From an uncultured Ruminococcus sp. (GTDB lineage Bacteria; Bacillota; Clostridia; Oscillospirales; Ruminococcaceae): DNA of 64,000 bases. The stretch is taken from assembly GCA_910584195.1 (NCBI GenBank), contig CAJTYV010000019.1, forward strand, positions 1 to 64,000, written 5' to 3'. The notes beneath the pieces were generated by a model. It made no database searches. It was not told the origin of the DNA and saw only the letters and a list, made by a program, of their open reading frames with translations. The translations under genes were made by a program, and so were the position numbers. Each line of letters begins with the position of its first letter. The first letter of the stretch is position 1. Positions 37,065 to 45,138 of the stretch are shown here, one piece after another.

Positions 37065-37780
37065 TTTTTCTGCTCCTTTTTATCATTGTTTGAAAGTTCA
37101 ATCGGCTTGCTGTCGGCTTTTTTGGCAATAAAAACGCTGCCGTTTTTATCTGCGGTCATTATGAAAATCTCATTAATCTTCAATCCGGACTTTTTTGCAG
37201 TATTTCTGACAAACTCTTCACTATATCCCAGCGACTTTAAAGCAGTCGGCATAGTCTCTCCATCCGATACTATAACTTGAGGCGGATCAAGTTCATCGGC
37301 ATCAATATTCAAATCCTCTCGCGTCGGAGTATCCTTGCCCTGCTTTTTCATTATAGAAACGCTTCCGGTAGTTTCTACGATAGCATACTGAACTTCGGAT
37401 AAATCAAATATCTGCTCCCCTCTCATCGCAGTCATAAGGTCGTCAACAGAAAATCTGAGTTCACGAAGAACACGGCGATTTATTTTTCCGTTACTGATAA
37501 TTATTTTCGGACTACCCGAAATAATCTTCCTCAGAAACGGCATACCCAATATAAGCCATGAAACTATTACTTCATAACATACAAGAGAAAGTATCGGCGT
37601 AACCCCTACGATTATCGGAATATCCGTATCTTCGAGTGGAAGCGTTGCGATATTCGAAACAAGAATGGTAATAACAAGCTCGGAAGGCTGTAATTCTCCA
37701 AGCTGACGTTTTCCCATAAGTCTCACGGCAAATATGACTAAAATATACAGAATTAATGAACGTATCAGTATTATCGACAT
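37061..37780 (-). CDS. DUF421 membrane protein (YetF family)
   Basis: 239 residues. Three N-terminal membrane helices with the family block RLMGKRQLGELQPSELVITI (about 20-39), then a cytoplasmic domain with IISNGKINRRVLRELRFSVDDLMTAMR and FDLSEVQYAIVETTG. YetF-family proteins are linked to spore and germinant-receptor biology in Bacillus, but their action is not established. It is the first gene of a two-gene minus-strand operon with the DUF4363 gene. Confidence 0.88.
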   Translation of the reverse strand: MSIILIRSLILYILVIFAVRLMGKRQLGELQPSELVITILVSNIATLPLEDTDIPIIVGVTPILSLVCYEVIVSWLILGMPFLRKIISGSPKIIISNGKINRRVLRELRFSVDDLMTAMRGEQIFDLSEVQYAIVETTGSVSIMKKQGKDTPTREDLNIDADELDPPQVIVSDGETMPTALKSLGYSEEFVRNTAKKSGLKINEIFIMTADKNGSVFIAKKADSKPIELSNNDKKEQKK

Positions 37781-37984
37781 AATTTCACCCTTTTAAAAAG
37801 CCTGTTTTCAATTCACTTGAAATTATTATAAACCAAAAAAATTTTTTTATGCATGAATAACAAGCTAACAATGTGCAATAATAATTTCAGCTTCAGCGAA
37901 GCGAAAAAATATCGTTCGAAACATTGCATCTTAACTAAGTTTAAGCTGTCAATGTTGAGCGGCGAACAGAAGGAGTTGTTCATA

Positions 37985-38167
37985 ATGGATAACAAGCAGA
38001 AAAACGATTCTATTAAGTGTACGGTTTCCCAGTGTCAGCACAATATGGTAACAGAGAATTATTGTTCTCTCGGCTGTATTTCGGTCGGCACACATGAATC
38101 CAATCCCACAGTCCCCGAATGTACAGACTGCAACAGCTTTGTAAAGCGTACAGGCTGCTGCGGCTAA
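37985..38167 (+). CDS. DUF1540 small Cys-rich protein
   Basis: 60 residues starting MDNKQKNDSIKCTVSQCQHN, then NYCSLGCISVGTHE and TDCNSF: the DUF1540 pattern of conserved Cys and a C-terminal TxCxSF, likely metal-binding. Role unknown; often seen in spore formers. AAGGAG stands 9 bases before ATG 37985, which is why I reject the longer frame from 37853. It is monocistronic, with a GGGCGAAC/GTTCGCCC hairpin (38187-38205) just downstream. Confidence 0.8.
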   Translation: MDNKQKNDSIKCTVSQCQHNMVTENYCSLGCISVGTHESNPTVPECTDCNSFVKRTGCCG

Positions 38168-38280
38168 TTACTCCACAGTAATGCCGCGGGCGAACTAAGT
38201 TCGCCCATACATATTTATGAAACTAAATAGCTTAAACTAACAGACAAATATTGACAAATGGTAAAAAAATTCTTTTTCTC

Positions 38281-38309
38281 TTGCATTATTTAAAAAAATG
38301 AGGTATAAT
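38281..38309 (+). promoter_or_regulatory. Promoter of ireB
   Basis: TTGCAT (38281-38286), 17-base spacer, TATAAT (38304-38309), about 85 bases before the gene. Confidence 0.75.
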
Positions 38310-38394
38310 ATATAGAACAGGATATTTAAGCTGAGAGACTTGCTAATATAATTTTTGTCTCTTAACTCTGACTTATATAAGGGGGCTGTTTGCA

Positions 38395-38640
38395 GTGTTC
38401 GATAAAACTATGACTTTCAGCGTAAATGAAGATAAGGAAGCTGAACTGAAAAGAAATCTTACCATTATTTATGATGCTCTCGTTGAAAAGGGCTATAATC
38501 CAATAAACCAGATCGTAGGATATATCCTTTCCGAGGATCCCACCTACATAACCACCTATAACAACGCCAGAAGCCTAATTCGCCGCATAGACCGTGACGA
38601 GCTGCTTCAGGTGCTTGTTCGGGAATATTTACAGAAATAA
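38395..38640 (+). CDS. ireB: IreB-family regulatory phosphoprotein
   Basis: 81 residues (UPF0297). The start is GTG at 38395 after AAGGGGGC. The N-terminal MFDKTMTFSVNEDKEAELKR holds the paired Thr residues that the kinase PrkC/IreK phosphorylates in Enterococcus; GYNPINQIVGYILSEDPTYI is the family core. There IreB restrains cephalosporin resistance. In many Firmicutes it is followed by yqgF (ruvX); here a strong terminator follows, so it stands alone. Confidence 0.93.
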   Translation: MFDKTMTFSVNEDKEAELKRNLTIIYDALVEKGYNPINQIVGYILSEDPTYITTYNNARSLIRRIDRDELLQVLVREYLQK

Positions 38641-38642
38641 TA

Positions 38643-38671
38643 AAAAGCGAGCCGCGGCGGCTCGCTTTTTT
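38643..38671 (+). terminator. Terminator of ireB
   Basis: AAAAGCGAGCCGC/GGCGGCTCGCTTTT stem followed by T residues, 2 bases after the stop codon. Confidence 0.92.
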
Positions 38672-38701
38672 CTTAAACGAAATTCTTTCAGCATTTTATT
38701 T

Positions 38702-40150
38702 TTAAAATCTAAAATCCCTTTCTCCGTTTCTGATTTTATCCAAATAACTCAAAGCCTTTTCACGTCTTTTAGGGTCGGGGACTTTAAGTATCTCACGGTC
38801 GATAAGCTCTTCCCCAAGCTTTCTTGTTTCGGGACTTGCATAATCCTGCAAATACTCCTGCAAAGTCAGCAGCGCGTTGGGATGACAGCAGTTCTGAATC
38901 TGACCGACTTTACAAAGAGCCATAAATCTATCTCCCGTGCGTCCCTCACGGTAACATGCCGTGCAGAAAGACGGAATATAGCCGCCTTCTATCAGCCACT
39001 TAACAACCTCGTCAAGCGAACGCTGATCGGAAACGTCAAACTGCTCCGTATCATGAGGACGCTCCTCGTCCGAATATCCGGCATATCCGCCGACAGACGT
39101 TCTCGAACCGCCTGAGATCTGCGAAATACCGAGTTTCATTACCTTTTCACGGCAGCTTTCGTTTTCTCTTGTAGAAATTATCATTCCGGTATAAGGTACG
39201 GCTATCCTGATGCATGCAATAATTTTTGCAAAAGTATCATCGTCGATTCCATTATCAAACTGACCGGGGTCAATATCTGCGGCTCTTTTCAGTCTCGGAA
39301 CACTGATAGTATGCGGTCCTACTCCGTGAACGGCTTCAAGATGTTCGGCATGCATGAGAAGTCCTGCAAATTCATATCTGTACTTATCAAGGCCGAAAAG
39401 AACTCCGAGACCTACATCGTCTATGCCGCCTTCCATAGCTCTGTCCATCGCCTCGGTGTGATAGGCGTAGTTATGCTTCGGACCTGCGGGGTGAAGAACT
39501 TCATAGCTTTCCTTATGGTATGTTTCCTGAAAAAGAATGTATGTGCCGATTCCTGCATTTTTGAGTTTTCTGTAATTTTCAACGGTAGTAGCCGCGATAT
39601 TGACGTTCACACGTCTGATCGCGCCGTTTTTGTGCTTTATGGAATAAATAGTCTTTATACACTCCAAAATATACTCAAGAGGGTTATTTACAGGGTCTTC
39701 GCCGGCTTCGATAGCAAGACGCTTATGACCCATATCCTGTAATGCAATAACCTCCTGTTTTACCTCCTCCTGCGTAAGTTTTTTACGCGGGATTTCCTTG
39801 TTCTGAATATGATAAGGACAGTAAACGCACTTATTCACACAATAATTCGAGAGATACAACGGAGCAAACATTACAATTCTGTCGCCGTAAAATGCATCTT
39901 TGATTTCCCTTGCGAGCGCGTATATTTTTTCTGTCATTTCCGGCAGGTCGCATGCAAGAAGTACGCTTGCCTCACGGTGAGAAAGTCCTGCACATTCAAC
40001 TCCCCTTCCGGTTTTCTTCGGACGAGCTTTTTCAAGCAGTTCCTCAATAAGCTTCTTATTATGCTTATTAGCATCGGCATATTCAATAGTTTCCAGAATT
40101 TCCTCATCTGAAATAAATTCCTCAGCCTTTAAAGATTTTACATCATACAT
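38702..40150 (-). CDS. hydG: [FeFe]-hydrogenase maturase HydG
   Basis: 482 residues. Radical SAM enzyme that splits tyrosine to supply CO and cyanide ligands for the hydrogenase H-cluster. SAM cluster motif Cys104-x3-Cys108-x2-Cys111 (NYCVNKCVYC), EAGEDP, ILFQETYHKESYEVLHPAGP and HTISVPRL. The second cluster is near the C-terminus (FCTACYREGRTGDRFMALC), which distinguishes HydG from ThiH. GGAGG lies before ATG. It is the last gene of a minus-strand group with a GNAT gene and the TM1266-type gene. hydE, hydF and the hydrogenase itself are not in the window. Confidence 0.95.
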   Translation of the reverse strand: MYDVKSLKAEEFISDEEILETIEYADANKHNKKLIEELLEKARPKKTGRGVECAGLSHREASVLLACDLPEMTEKIYALAREIKDAFYGDRIVMFAPLYLSNYCVNKCVYCPYHIQNKEIPRKKLTQEEVKQEVIALQDMGHKRLAIEAGEDPVNNPLEYILECIKTIYSIKHKNGAIRRVNVNIAATTVENYRKLKNAGIGTYILFQETYHKESYEVLHPAGPKHNYAYHTEAMDRAMEGGIDDVGLGVLFGLDKYRYEFAGLLMHAEHLEAVHGVGPHTISVPRLKRAADIDPGQFDNGIDDDTFAKIIACIRIAVPYTGMIISTRENESCREKVMKLGISQISGGSRTSVGGYAGYSDEERPHDTEQFDVSDQRSLDEVVKWLIEGGYIPSFCTACYREGRTGDRFMALCKVGQIQNCCHPNALLTLQEYLQDYASPETRKLGEELIDREILKVPDPKRREKALSYLDKIRNGERDFRF

Positions 40151-40164
40151 AATAATTCCTCCTG

Positions 40165-40647
40165 TTATTGGTTAGACAAACGACAGACCATAATATATTC
40201 TTCATCGTTTTCATCAACAATTTCAAATCCGACATTCCTGTACATATTCACAGCATAATTTGCTTTCTGCACAGCTAAAGAAGCCTGCTTATATCCTGAG
40301 CTTTTCAATTTATCAAGCATTGCTTTCATAAGTGCAGTTCCGATGCCTTTATTACGATATTCCCTGTAAAGAGAAATAGCAAATGACGGCGTTTCATCAT
40401 CAATATGCCCGTAATCATTTATAATACGTACCCATACTGCGCCAATGATCGTATTTTCAGCTTCTGCCACAAAACAAATGTCGCCTTTTTTCTCTCCGAA
40501 ATTCTCAATATAAAGCTGCAGCTCAGGCTTCTGAATAATTTCCTTTGGCGGAGCTTTGATTCCCTCAGGAATAAAAATTGCCTCGTACAAAAAGTCGTCT
40601 AAAACATGGTATTCTGATGTTTTTATTTTTCTGATAGTGTACTCCAT
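40165..40647 (-). CDS. GNAT-family acetyltransferase
   Basis: 160 residues. The acetyl-CoA site is YREYRNKGIGTALMKAMLDK (about 92-111), followed by AVQKANYAVNMYRNVGFEIV, typical of RimI-like enzymes. The substrate is unknown. It lies 12 bases from the TM1266-type gene and 14 from hydG on the same strand. Its product may act on a small molecule unrelated to hydrogenase, or be a passenger in this operon. Confidence 0.88.
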   Translation of the reverse strand: MEYTIRKIKTSEYHVLDDFLYEAIFIPEGIKAPPKEIIQKPELQLYIENFGEKKGDICFVAEAENTIIGAVWVRIINDYGHIDDETPSFAISLYREYRNKGIGTALMKAMLDKLKSSGYKQASLAVQKANYAVNMYRNVGFEIVDENDEEYIMVCRLSNQ

Positions 40648-40658
40648 AAATTATCCTT

Positions 40659-40910
40659 TTACTTTTTAGATATGGCAGCCTTTACTGATACTCCACGAAT
40701 GTGTCCGAGCTGCCCTGTGAGACTGCTTATTTTATCGGGCGAAGCGTCAATAGCCACTGAAATCAGCGAAATACCGCGTTCCTTGTAAGGAATTCCCATT
40801 CTTCCTATAATCACATCATTGAAGCTGTGAAGCACAGCGTTTACCTCACTCACCGCTGTCGGGTCGTCGATAACTATAGCTGCTACCGCTATTCTTTTTT
40901 CTTCCATCAT
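40659..40910 (-). CDS. TM1266-type iron-only hydrogenase system protein
   Basis: 83 residues, ACT/NikR-like fold: EKRIAVAAIVIDDPTAVSEV, then FNDVIIGRMGIPYKERGISL and LTGQLGHIRGVSVKAAISKK. This family is found with the HydE/F/G genes and is annotated as a putative regulator of the iron-only hydrogenase system; it has no DNA-binding domain. Its start overlaps the stop of the lipase-like gene. Together with hydG it marks a hydrogenase-maturation operon. Confidence 0.85.
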   Translation of the reverse strand: MMEEKRIAVAAIVIDDPTAVSEVNAVLHSFNDVIIGRMGIPYKERGISLISVAIDASPDKISSLTGQLGHIRGVSVKAAISKK

Positions 40911-41737
40911 AACCCCCTTGCTCTTAATTCCGATACGATCCTAACATAAAAATCGGTTATATCCGATATTTCATTTTCACTTGCGGGCTGTTTTCTGCTT
41001 AACGGTCTGCGGCGAAGGTCTACCTCGTCCGGATGAGAAATCCCTCTGTTTCCCGTTCCGGTAAATACTCCTCGGAAATTCTGCCATTTTACTTCGTCGG
41101 GAACAAGCATTCCATCGCTTTCGCCGCTGAGAAGCTTTACAGCAATATAAGGTACAGTCATTATAATATCGCTGAACGGATTTTTCATTTTAAAAGCATA
41201 GCTCTGATAGTAAACACCGCTGAAATCAGGGTTCTGACTGTTGAATTGCTCCATAAATCCCGTGGTAAGCTGTTCAAGGCAGCGATAAGTATCGGGACTT
41301 TTGTCACCGCCCAGTTTCTCAAAAAAATCAAAAACTTTGCTTCCTGACCTCAGCAGAAACTTAGGCAGTTTCATAAGATTATCCATTGTGCGCGACCCAT
41401 TGTGCGGTGTACTTAAAGTCGTTAAAGAAGCAACACAGTATCCCATTCCCATTGTAGAAATAAGGTATCTCGCTTCAATACCACCCTTTGAGTGAGCTAT
41501 TATATTTACTTTTTCCGCACCTGTTTCTAAAAGAATATTTTCGAGAGATCTTTTTAAAACCCGACAATTAGATTCAACAGAGCCGTTTGCATCTTGACAC
41601 CCGAAATATATGTCTGCACCATATTTTCGAAGAATATCGGGAATACGTCCCCAATAGCATATCTTTCCATCACGGAAACCCATACCATGTACTAAAAATA
41701 TCGGATATTCAGTTTTACAGTTATAGTTTTTATTCAT
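40907..41737 (-). CDS. Alpha/beta-hydrolase, lipase-like
   Basis: About 276 residues. Oxyanion loop FLVHGMGFRDG near the start, nucleophile elbow IIAHSKGGIEARYL (Ser in AHSKGG), LSTPHNGS, then GESDGMLVPDEVKW (Asp) and GTGNRGISHPDEVDL (His). The HSxGG elbow and PHxGS are typical of bacterial triacylglycerol lipases. No signal peptide, so it may be cytoplasmic. I choose ATG 41737 (MNKNYNCKTEYPIFL); the ATG 11 codons upstream lies in a CCCAC/GTGGG hairpin, and neither has a strong ribosome site. It overlaps the TM1266-type gene by 4 bases. Confidence 0.8.
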   Translation of the reverse strand: MNKNYNCKTEYPIFLVHGMGFRDGKICYWGRIPDILRKYGADIYFGCQDANGSVESNCRVLKRSLENILLETGAEKVNIIAHSKGGIEARYLISTMGMGYCVASLTTLSTPHNGSRTMDNLMKLPKFLLRSGSKVFDFFEKLGGDKSPDTYRCLEQLTTGFMEQFNSQNPDFSGVYYQSYAFKMKNPFSDIIMTVPYIAVKLLSGESDGMLVPDEVKWQNFRGVFTGTGNRGISHPDEVDLRRRPLSRKQPASENEISDITDFYVRIVSELRARGL

Positions 41738-41872
41738 AAAAATAGAAATACCCACAATTACAGTGGGCATAATACGTCAGTTCATTTACAGTTGACCGAT
41801 AACAAAGAAATTCTCTGCTGCCCGAAAACGCTTTATTTTTCACCGATTACGGAATAAATCCCAAAACCCGTT

Positions 41873-42052
41873 TTAAGGCAACACTGCACAAAGCACGCCT
41901 GACGGCTTTGCACGTCATCTGCTTGCATATTTTCCGTCATATCACACAAATTTTCCTTGTAATACGACAGTATTGCTGCGTCAAATTTATGCAATCTGAC
42001 GAAATATATGACTGTGCATCTGCCGCACAATCCTTGTGCGGTGTTGTCTTAA
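41873..42052. mobile_element. MITE-like element upstream of guaA
   Basis: 180 bases with inverted ends: TTAAGGCAACACTGCACAA at the left and TTAAGACAACACCGCACAA at the right (other strand). Inner parts also pair (GCATCTGC-type and TTTCCGTCATAT/ATATTTCGTCA). No gene. TTAA ends may be target duplication. Confidence 0.65.
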
Positions 42053-42157
42053 ATATTATATCACCTTTTTTTCATAATGTCAATCCATAAAGTTAGCATT
42101 TAATAACAATATATTGCTCCAAATTAAAAATTAATGTTTATCAGGTTCCCGATTCAC

Positions 42158-42186
42158 TTGAAATTCGACAAAAAAAATGATATAAT
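42158..42186 (+). promoter_or_regulatory. Promoter of guaA
   Basis: TTGAAA (42158-42163), 17-base spacer, TATAAT (42181-42186). Confidence 0.8.
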
Positions 42187-42208
42187 GTTATTGTACGATT
42201 TCAGTATC

Positions 42209-42251
42209 CTGTTTAATATCTTGTAAAGATATGTTCTGAGGTATTAAACAG
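42209..42251 (+). promoter_or_regulatory. Hairpin in the guaA leader
   Basis: CTGTTTAATA and its inverse TATTAAACAG (10 bp) enclose a smaller ATATCTT/AAGATAT hairpin, 38 bases before the gene. No U-run follows, so it is not a terminator. It does not match the purine riboswitch. Confidence 0.45.
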
Positions 42252-42288
42252 ATCACAAGAGTAATATACAATTTATAAGGAGGAAATT

Positions 42289-43842
42289 ATGGCAAACCAG
42301 CTTTGTATAGTTCTCGATTTCGGCGGACAGTATAATCAGCTTATCGCAAGAAGAGTACGTGAATGCGGAGTATACTGCGAGATCAAAAGCTACACCACGC
42401 CTATAGGAGAAATACGTGAACTTGATCCGATGGGTATTATCTTTACAGGCGGTCCGAACAGCGTTTATGAGGAAAGTTCTCCGCATATTTCAAAGGAGAT
42501 TTTTGAACTCGGCATACCGATCCTCGGTCTTTGCTACGGCTGCCAAATCGTAGCTTATACGCTTGGCGGATGTGTCGAAGCATGTGAAAAAAGCGAGTTC
42601 GGTAAAATTGAAATTACACAGAAACATGAAACTCCGATTTTTAAAGATATTCCCGAAAAAAATATTGTATGGATGAGTCACGGCGACTATGTAAGCAAAC
42701 TGCCTGAAGGATTTTACGTTACTTCACAGTCTGCCGATTGTCCATGCGCATCCTTTGAAAATCCAGAAAAAAAACTTTACGCTTTGCAGTTCCACCCCGA
42801 AGTAACTCACAGCGAATTTGGAAAACAAATGCTCCGAAACTTCCTTTATGAAGTATGCTGTTTTTCCGGCGACTGGGTAATGGATGATTTTATTGATAAA
42901 ACCGTTGCTGAACTGCGTGAACAAATCGGAGACAAAAACGTTATCCTCGGACTTTCAGGAGGCGTTGATTCGTCAGTAGCTGCCGGTCTTCTCAGCCGCG
43001 CTGTCGGAAAACAGCTTACCTGCGTTTTTGTTGACCAGGGACTTATGCGTAAGGACGAGGGCGACTTTGTCGAGGAAACGTTTACAAAACTCTTTGACAT
43101 GAATTTTGTCCGCGTAAACTGCAAGGACAAGTTTCTTTCAGCATTAAAAGGTGTGACCGATCCGGAAAAAAAGAGAAAAATTATTGGTACGGAATTTTAT
43201 AACGTTTTTTGGGATAAAATCCGTGAACAAGGGACGGACGGCTTCTTTGCCCAAGGTACTATATACCCGGATCGAATCGAATCAGGTAAGGGAAATAAGG
43301 CAGGACACGGAAAAACCGATGTTATCAAAACGCATCACAATATGGTAGAAATGCCCGAGGATATTCAGTTTGCGGGAACTATAGAACCGCTCAAAGATCT
43401 ATTTAAGGACGAAGTGCGCGCTGTAGGAGAAAAACTCGGTATACCGCATGATCTTGTGTGGAGACAGCCCTTTCCGGGACCTGGTCTCGGCGTCCGTATT
43501 CTCGGCGAAATTACTGAGAATAAAATAAAAGTGCTTCAGGAAGCTGATGCAGTTTTTCGCGATGAAATACGCAAAAGCGGAATCGAAAGCGAACTGAAGC
43601 AGTTTTTCGCAGTTCTTCCGGATGTTCGCACAGTAGGCGTTATGGGCGATCACCGTACATACGACCATCTCATAGCTATACGTGCTGTTACTACTGATGA
43701 TTTCATGACAGCCGATTGGGCAAGGATTCCTTATGACGTTCTCGCCCGCGTCTCCAACCGCCTTACGAATGAAGTTGAACACGTTAACCGCGTTGTCTAC
43801 GATATTACCTCGAAACCTCCCGGAACTGTAGAGTGGGAATAA
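42289..43842 (+). CDS. guaA: GMP synthase (glutamine-hydrolysing)
   Basis: 517 residues. Turns XMP into GMP with ATP and ammonia from glutamine. The amidotransferase domain (1-190) has catalytic Cys82 (GLCYGCQ) and QFHPEVTHS. The ATP-pyrophosphatase P-loop is LSGGVDSSVAA (about 222-232). Then KTHHNMVEMPE, WRQPFPGPGLGVRILGE and the C-terminal dimerisation domain ending NRVVYDITSKPPGTVEWE. AAGGAGG stands 7 bases before ATG. Monocistronic, with its own promoter, leader hairpin and terminator. Confidence 0.98.
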   Translation: MANQLCIVLDFGGQYNQLIARRVRECGVYCEIKSYTTPIGEIRELDPMGIIFTGGPNSVYEESSPHISKEIFELGIPILGLCYGCQIVAYTLGGCVEACEKSEFGKIEITQKHETPIFKDIPEKNIVWMSHGDYVSKLPEGFYVTSQSADCPCASFENPEKKLYALQFHPEVTHSEFGKQMLRNFLYEVCCFSGDWVMDDFIDKTVAELREQIGDKNVILGLSGGVDSSVAAGLLSRAVGKQLTCVFVDQGLMRKDEGDFVEETFTKLFDMNFVRVNCKDKFLSALKGVTDPEKKRKIIGTEFYNVFWDKIREQGTDGFFAQGTIYPDRIESGKGNKAGHGKTDVIKTHHNMVEMPEDIQFAGTIEPLKDLFKDEVRAVGEKLGIPHDLVWRQPFPGPGLGVRILGEITENKIKVLQEADAVFRDEIRKSGIESELKQFFAVLPDVRTVGVMGDHRTYDHLIAIRAVTTDDFMTADWARIPYDVLARVSNRLTNEVEHVNRVVYDITSKPPGTVEWE

Positions 43843-43857
43843 AAAACGCCCTTTTTG

Positions 43858-43880
43858 AAACGGCGAAAAATAGCCGTTTT
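43858..43880 (+). terminator. Terminator of guaA
   Basis: AAACGGC, 8-base loop, GCCGTTTT, 15 bases after the stop codon. Confidence 0.8.
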
Positions 43881-43981
43881 CACCCGTAAGCCATCGTATG
43901 ATACTATTTGCGATACTAAACTACTGATGAATAAGTAACCAAAGGTTTGCAGGTGGTACAGCACAAACAGCATAAACAACA

Positions 43982-44017
43982 AATCGCCGCAGTACATTTC
44001 ATTGCACTGCGGCGATT
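43982..44017 (-). terminator. Terminator at the left edge of the second mobile region
   Basis: Perfect 12-bp stem AATCGCCGCAGT with its complement and a 12-nt loop; TTTGTTGTTT follows on the minus strand. It closes the transcript ending at 44066. Confidence 0.8.
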
Positions 44018-44065
44018 ATCTATCTATCAAAACGGATTTTCCATTCCGTCCATACTGTATAAATA

Positions 44066-44761
44066 TTAGCACACTCTGTCAAAATTGCTATCATCTTCAT
44101 CTGTAAAATAATGCGGCGTATATACCTTATCAAAGTTATCCATCCATATCAGAGAACCGTTATAGTTGTTAAATGTCTCATTGATCTGTACCCTGTCTGA
44201 GGCAGTCATTTCAAACTTACGCATTTGGAATGCATCAAGGTAATCCATAAAATTTTCCTCGGTTACATAGCCTCCGATGATAAAGTTTTTGTTATACCTG
44301 TCAATCATCCTGACATATGGCTCTAAAATATTCACACTGGGAAAGCCTATCACAATATCTGCCGTCTTGATCAGCTTGATGTGAGCCGCCTGCTTGCTGT
44401 TGTCCTTGACCTTAAACGTCTCCTTATGCTTGGCAAGGAACTGCTCCACTGCAATGGATTGGCAGCAGTCATCTTCTGTAAGTTTTGACGGAACTTTTTC
44501 AATCACATACTTTTCACCCTCAAGCAGATCTGCCCATTCCTCAGGCTCATCGGAAATCGGGAAGTTTGTAATGATAAGCTTTTTGATTCCCAATTTTTTG
44601 AAATTGGTAACCAGATAAACCGTCAGAGCATCCGGCACGCTGTACTTCATGTCGGTATGTAAACACACCACCCTTCCGTCCAGCTTATGACTGACCTTGT
44701 CAAGTCCTATGCTCACATTTTCCTGCTTCAGCTCTGACGACCAGTTTCTTTTGTCTTTCAT
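44066..44761 (-). CDS. Unknown cytoplasmic protein of the second mobile region
   Basis: 231 residues, soluble, alternating strands and helices (VCLHTDMKYSVPDALTVYLV; KKLIITNFPISDEPEEWADL; TADIVIGFPSVNILEPYVRM), which suggests a Rossmann-like alpha/beta fold. I recognise no family or catalytic motif. AGGAGGTAT lies before ATG. It ends next to a strong terminator and follows the MobC-like gene on the same strand, so it is probably cargo of the element. Confidence 0.6.
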   Translation of the reverse strand: MKDKRNWSSELKQENVSIGLDKVSHKLDGRVVCLHTDMKYSVPDALTVYLVTNFKKLGIKKLIITNFPISDEPEEWADLLEGEKYVIEKVPSKLTEDDCCQSIAVEQFLAKHKETFKVKDNSKQAAHIKLIKTADIVIGFPSVNILEPYVRMIDRYNKNFIIGGYVTEENFMDYLDAFQMRKFEMTASDRVQINETFNNYNGSLIWMDNFDKVYTPHYFTDEDDSNFDRVC

Positions 44762-44814
44762 TTGGGTATACCTCCTGTAATTTAATATATTTATTTATTA
44801 TTATCATGTCGATT

Positions 44815-45138
44815 TTAAGGCGTTTCCTCATTGCCTCTGAATTCCTCTATCAGCCTGACTGCAAATCCCAGTGTTTCCCACTGTTCCTCAGTGTAGCTGC
44901 CGTTTTCTTTGAGTTCTCGCATAAGGTCGCAAAGTGTGTTTTTCAATGCTTTGTAGAGCTTCGGACTGCCTCTGACAACGATTTCTTTTTGCAGGATACA
45001 AGCAATGATGTAGTCCTGCTTTGTCAGCCCTGAGAGATAAACCTTGGTATTCAGCATCTCCACCTCTTCCGGTGACATTCTGAACCCAACCGTTACGCTC
45101 CTCCATCTGCCTTTGGGGTCAAGTGTTTTTTCACTCAT
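44815..45138 (-). CDS. MobC-like relaxosome accessory protein
   Basis: 107 residues starting MSEKTLDPKGRWRSVTVGFR. VTVGFRMSPEEVEMLNTKVY then GLTKQDYIIACIL is the ribbon-helix-helix region typical of MobC/MbeC mobilisation proteins, which help a relaxase open DNA at oriT; a helical tail follows. I use ATG 45138, which overlaps the integrase stop by 8 bases, rather than longer frames inside the integrase. No relaxase is visible nearby, so the protein may serve a relaxase in trans or regulate. Confidence 0.65.
   Translation of the reverse strand: MSEKTLDPKGRWRSVTVGFRMSPEEVEMLNTKVYLSGLTKQDYIIACILQKEIVVRGSPKLYKALKNTLCDLMRELKENGSYTEEQWETLGFAVRLIEEFRGNEETP

Noticed and set aside
42187..42288. Purine riboswitch ahead of guaA
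   Set aside because: The leader has a simple hairpin but not the conserved core of the purine aptamer.
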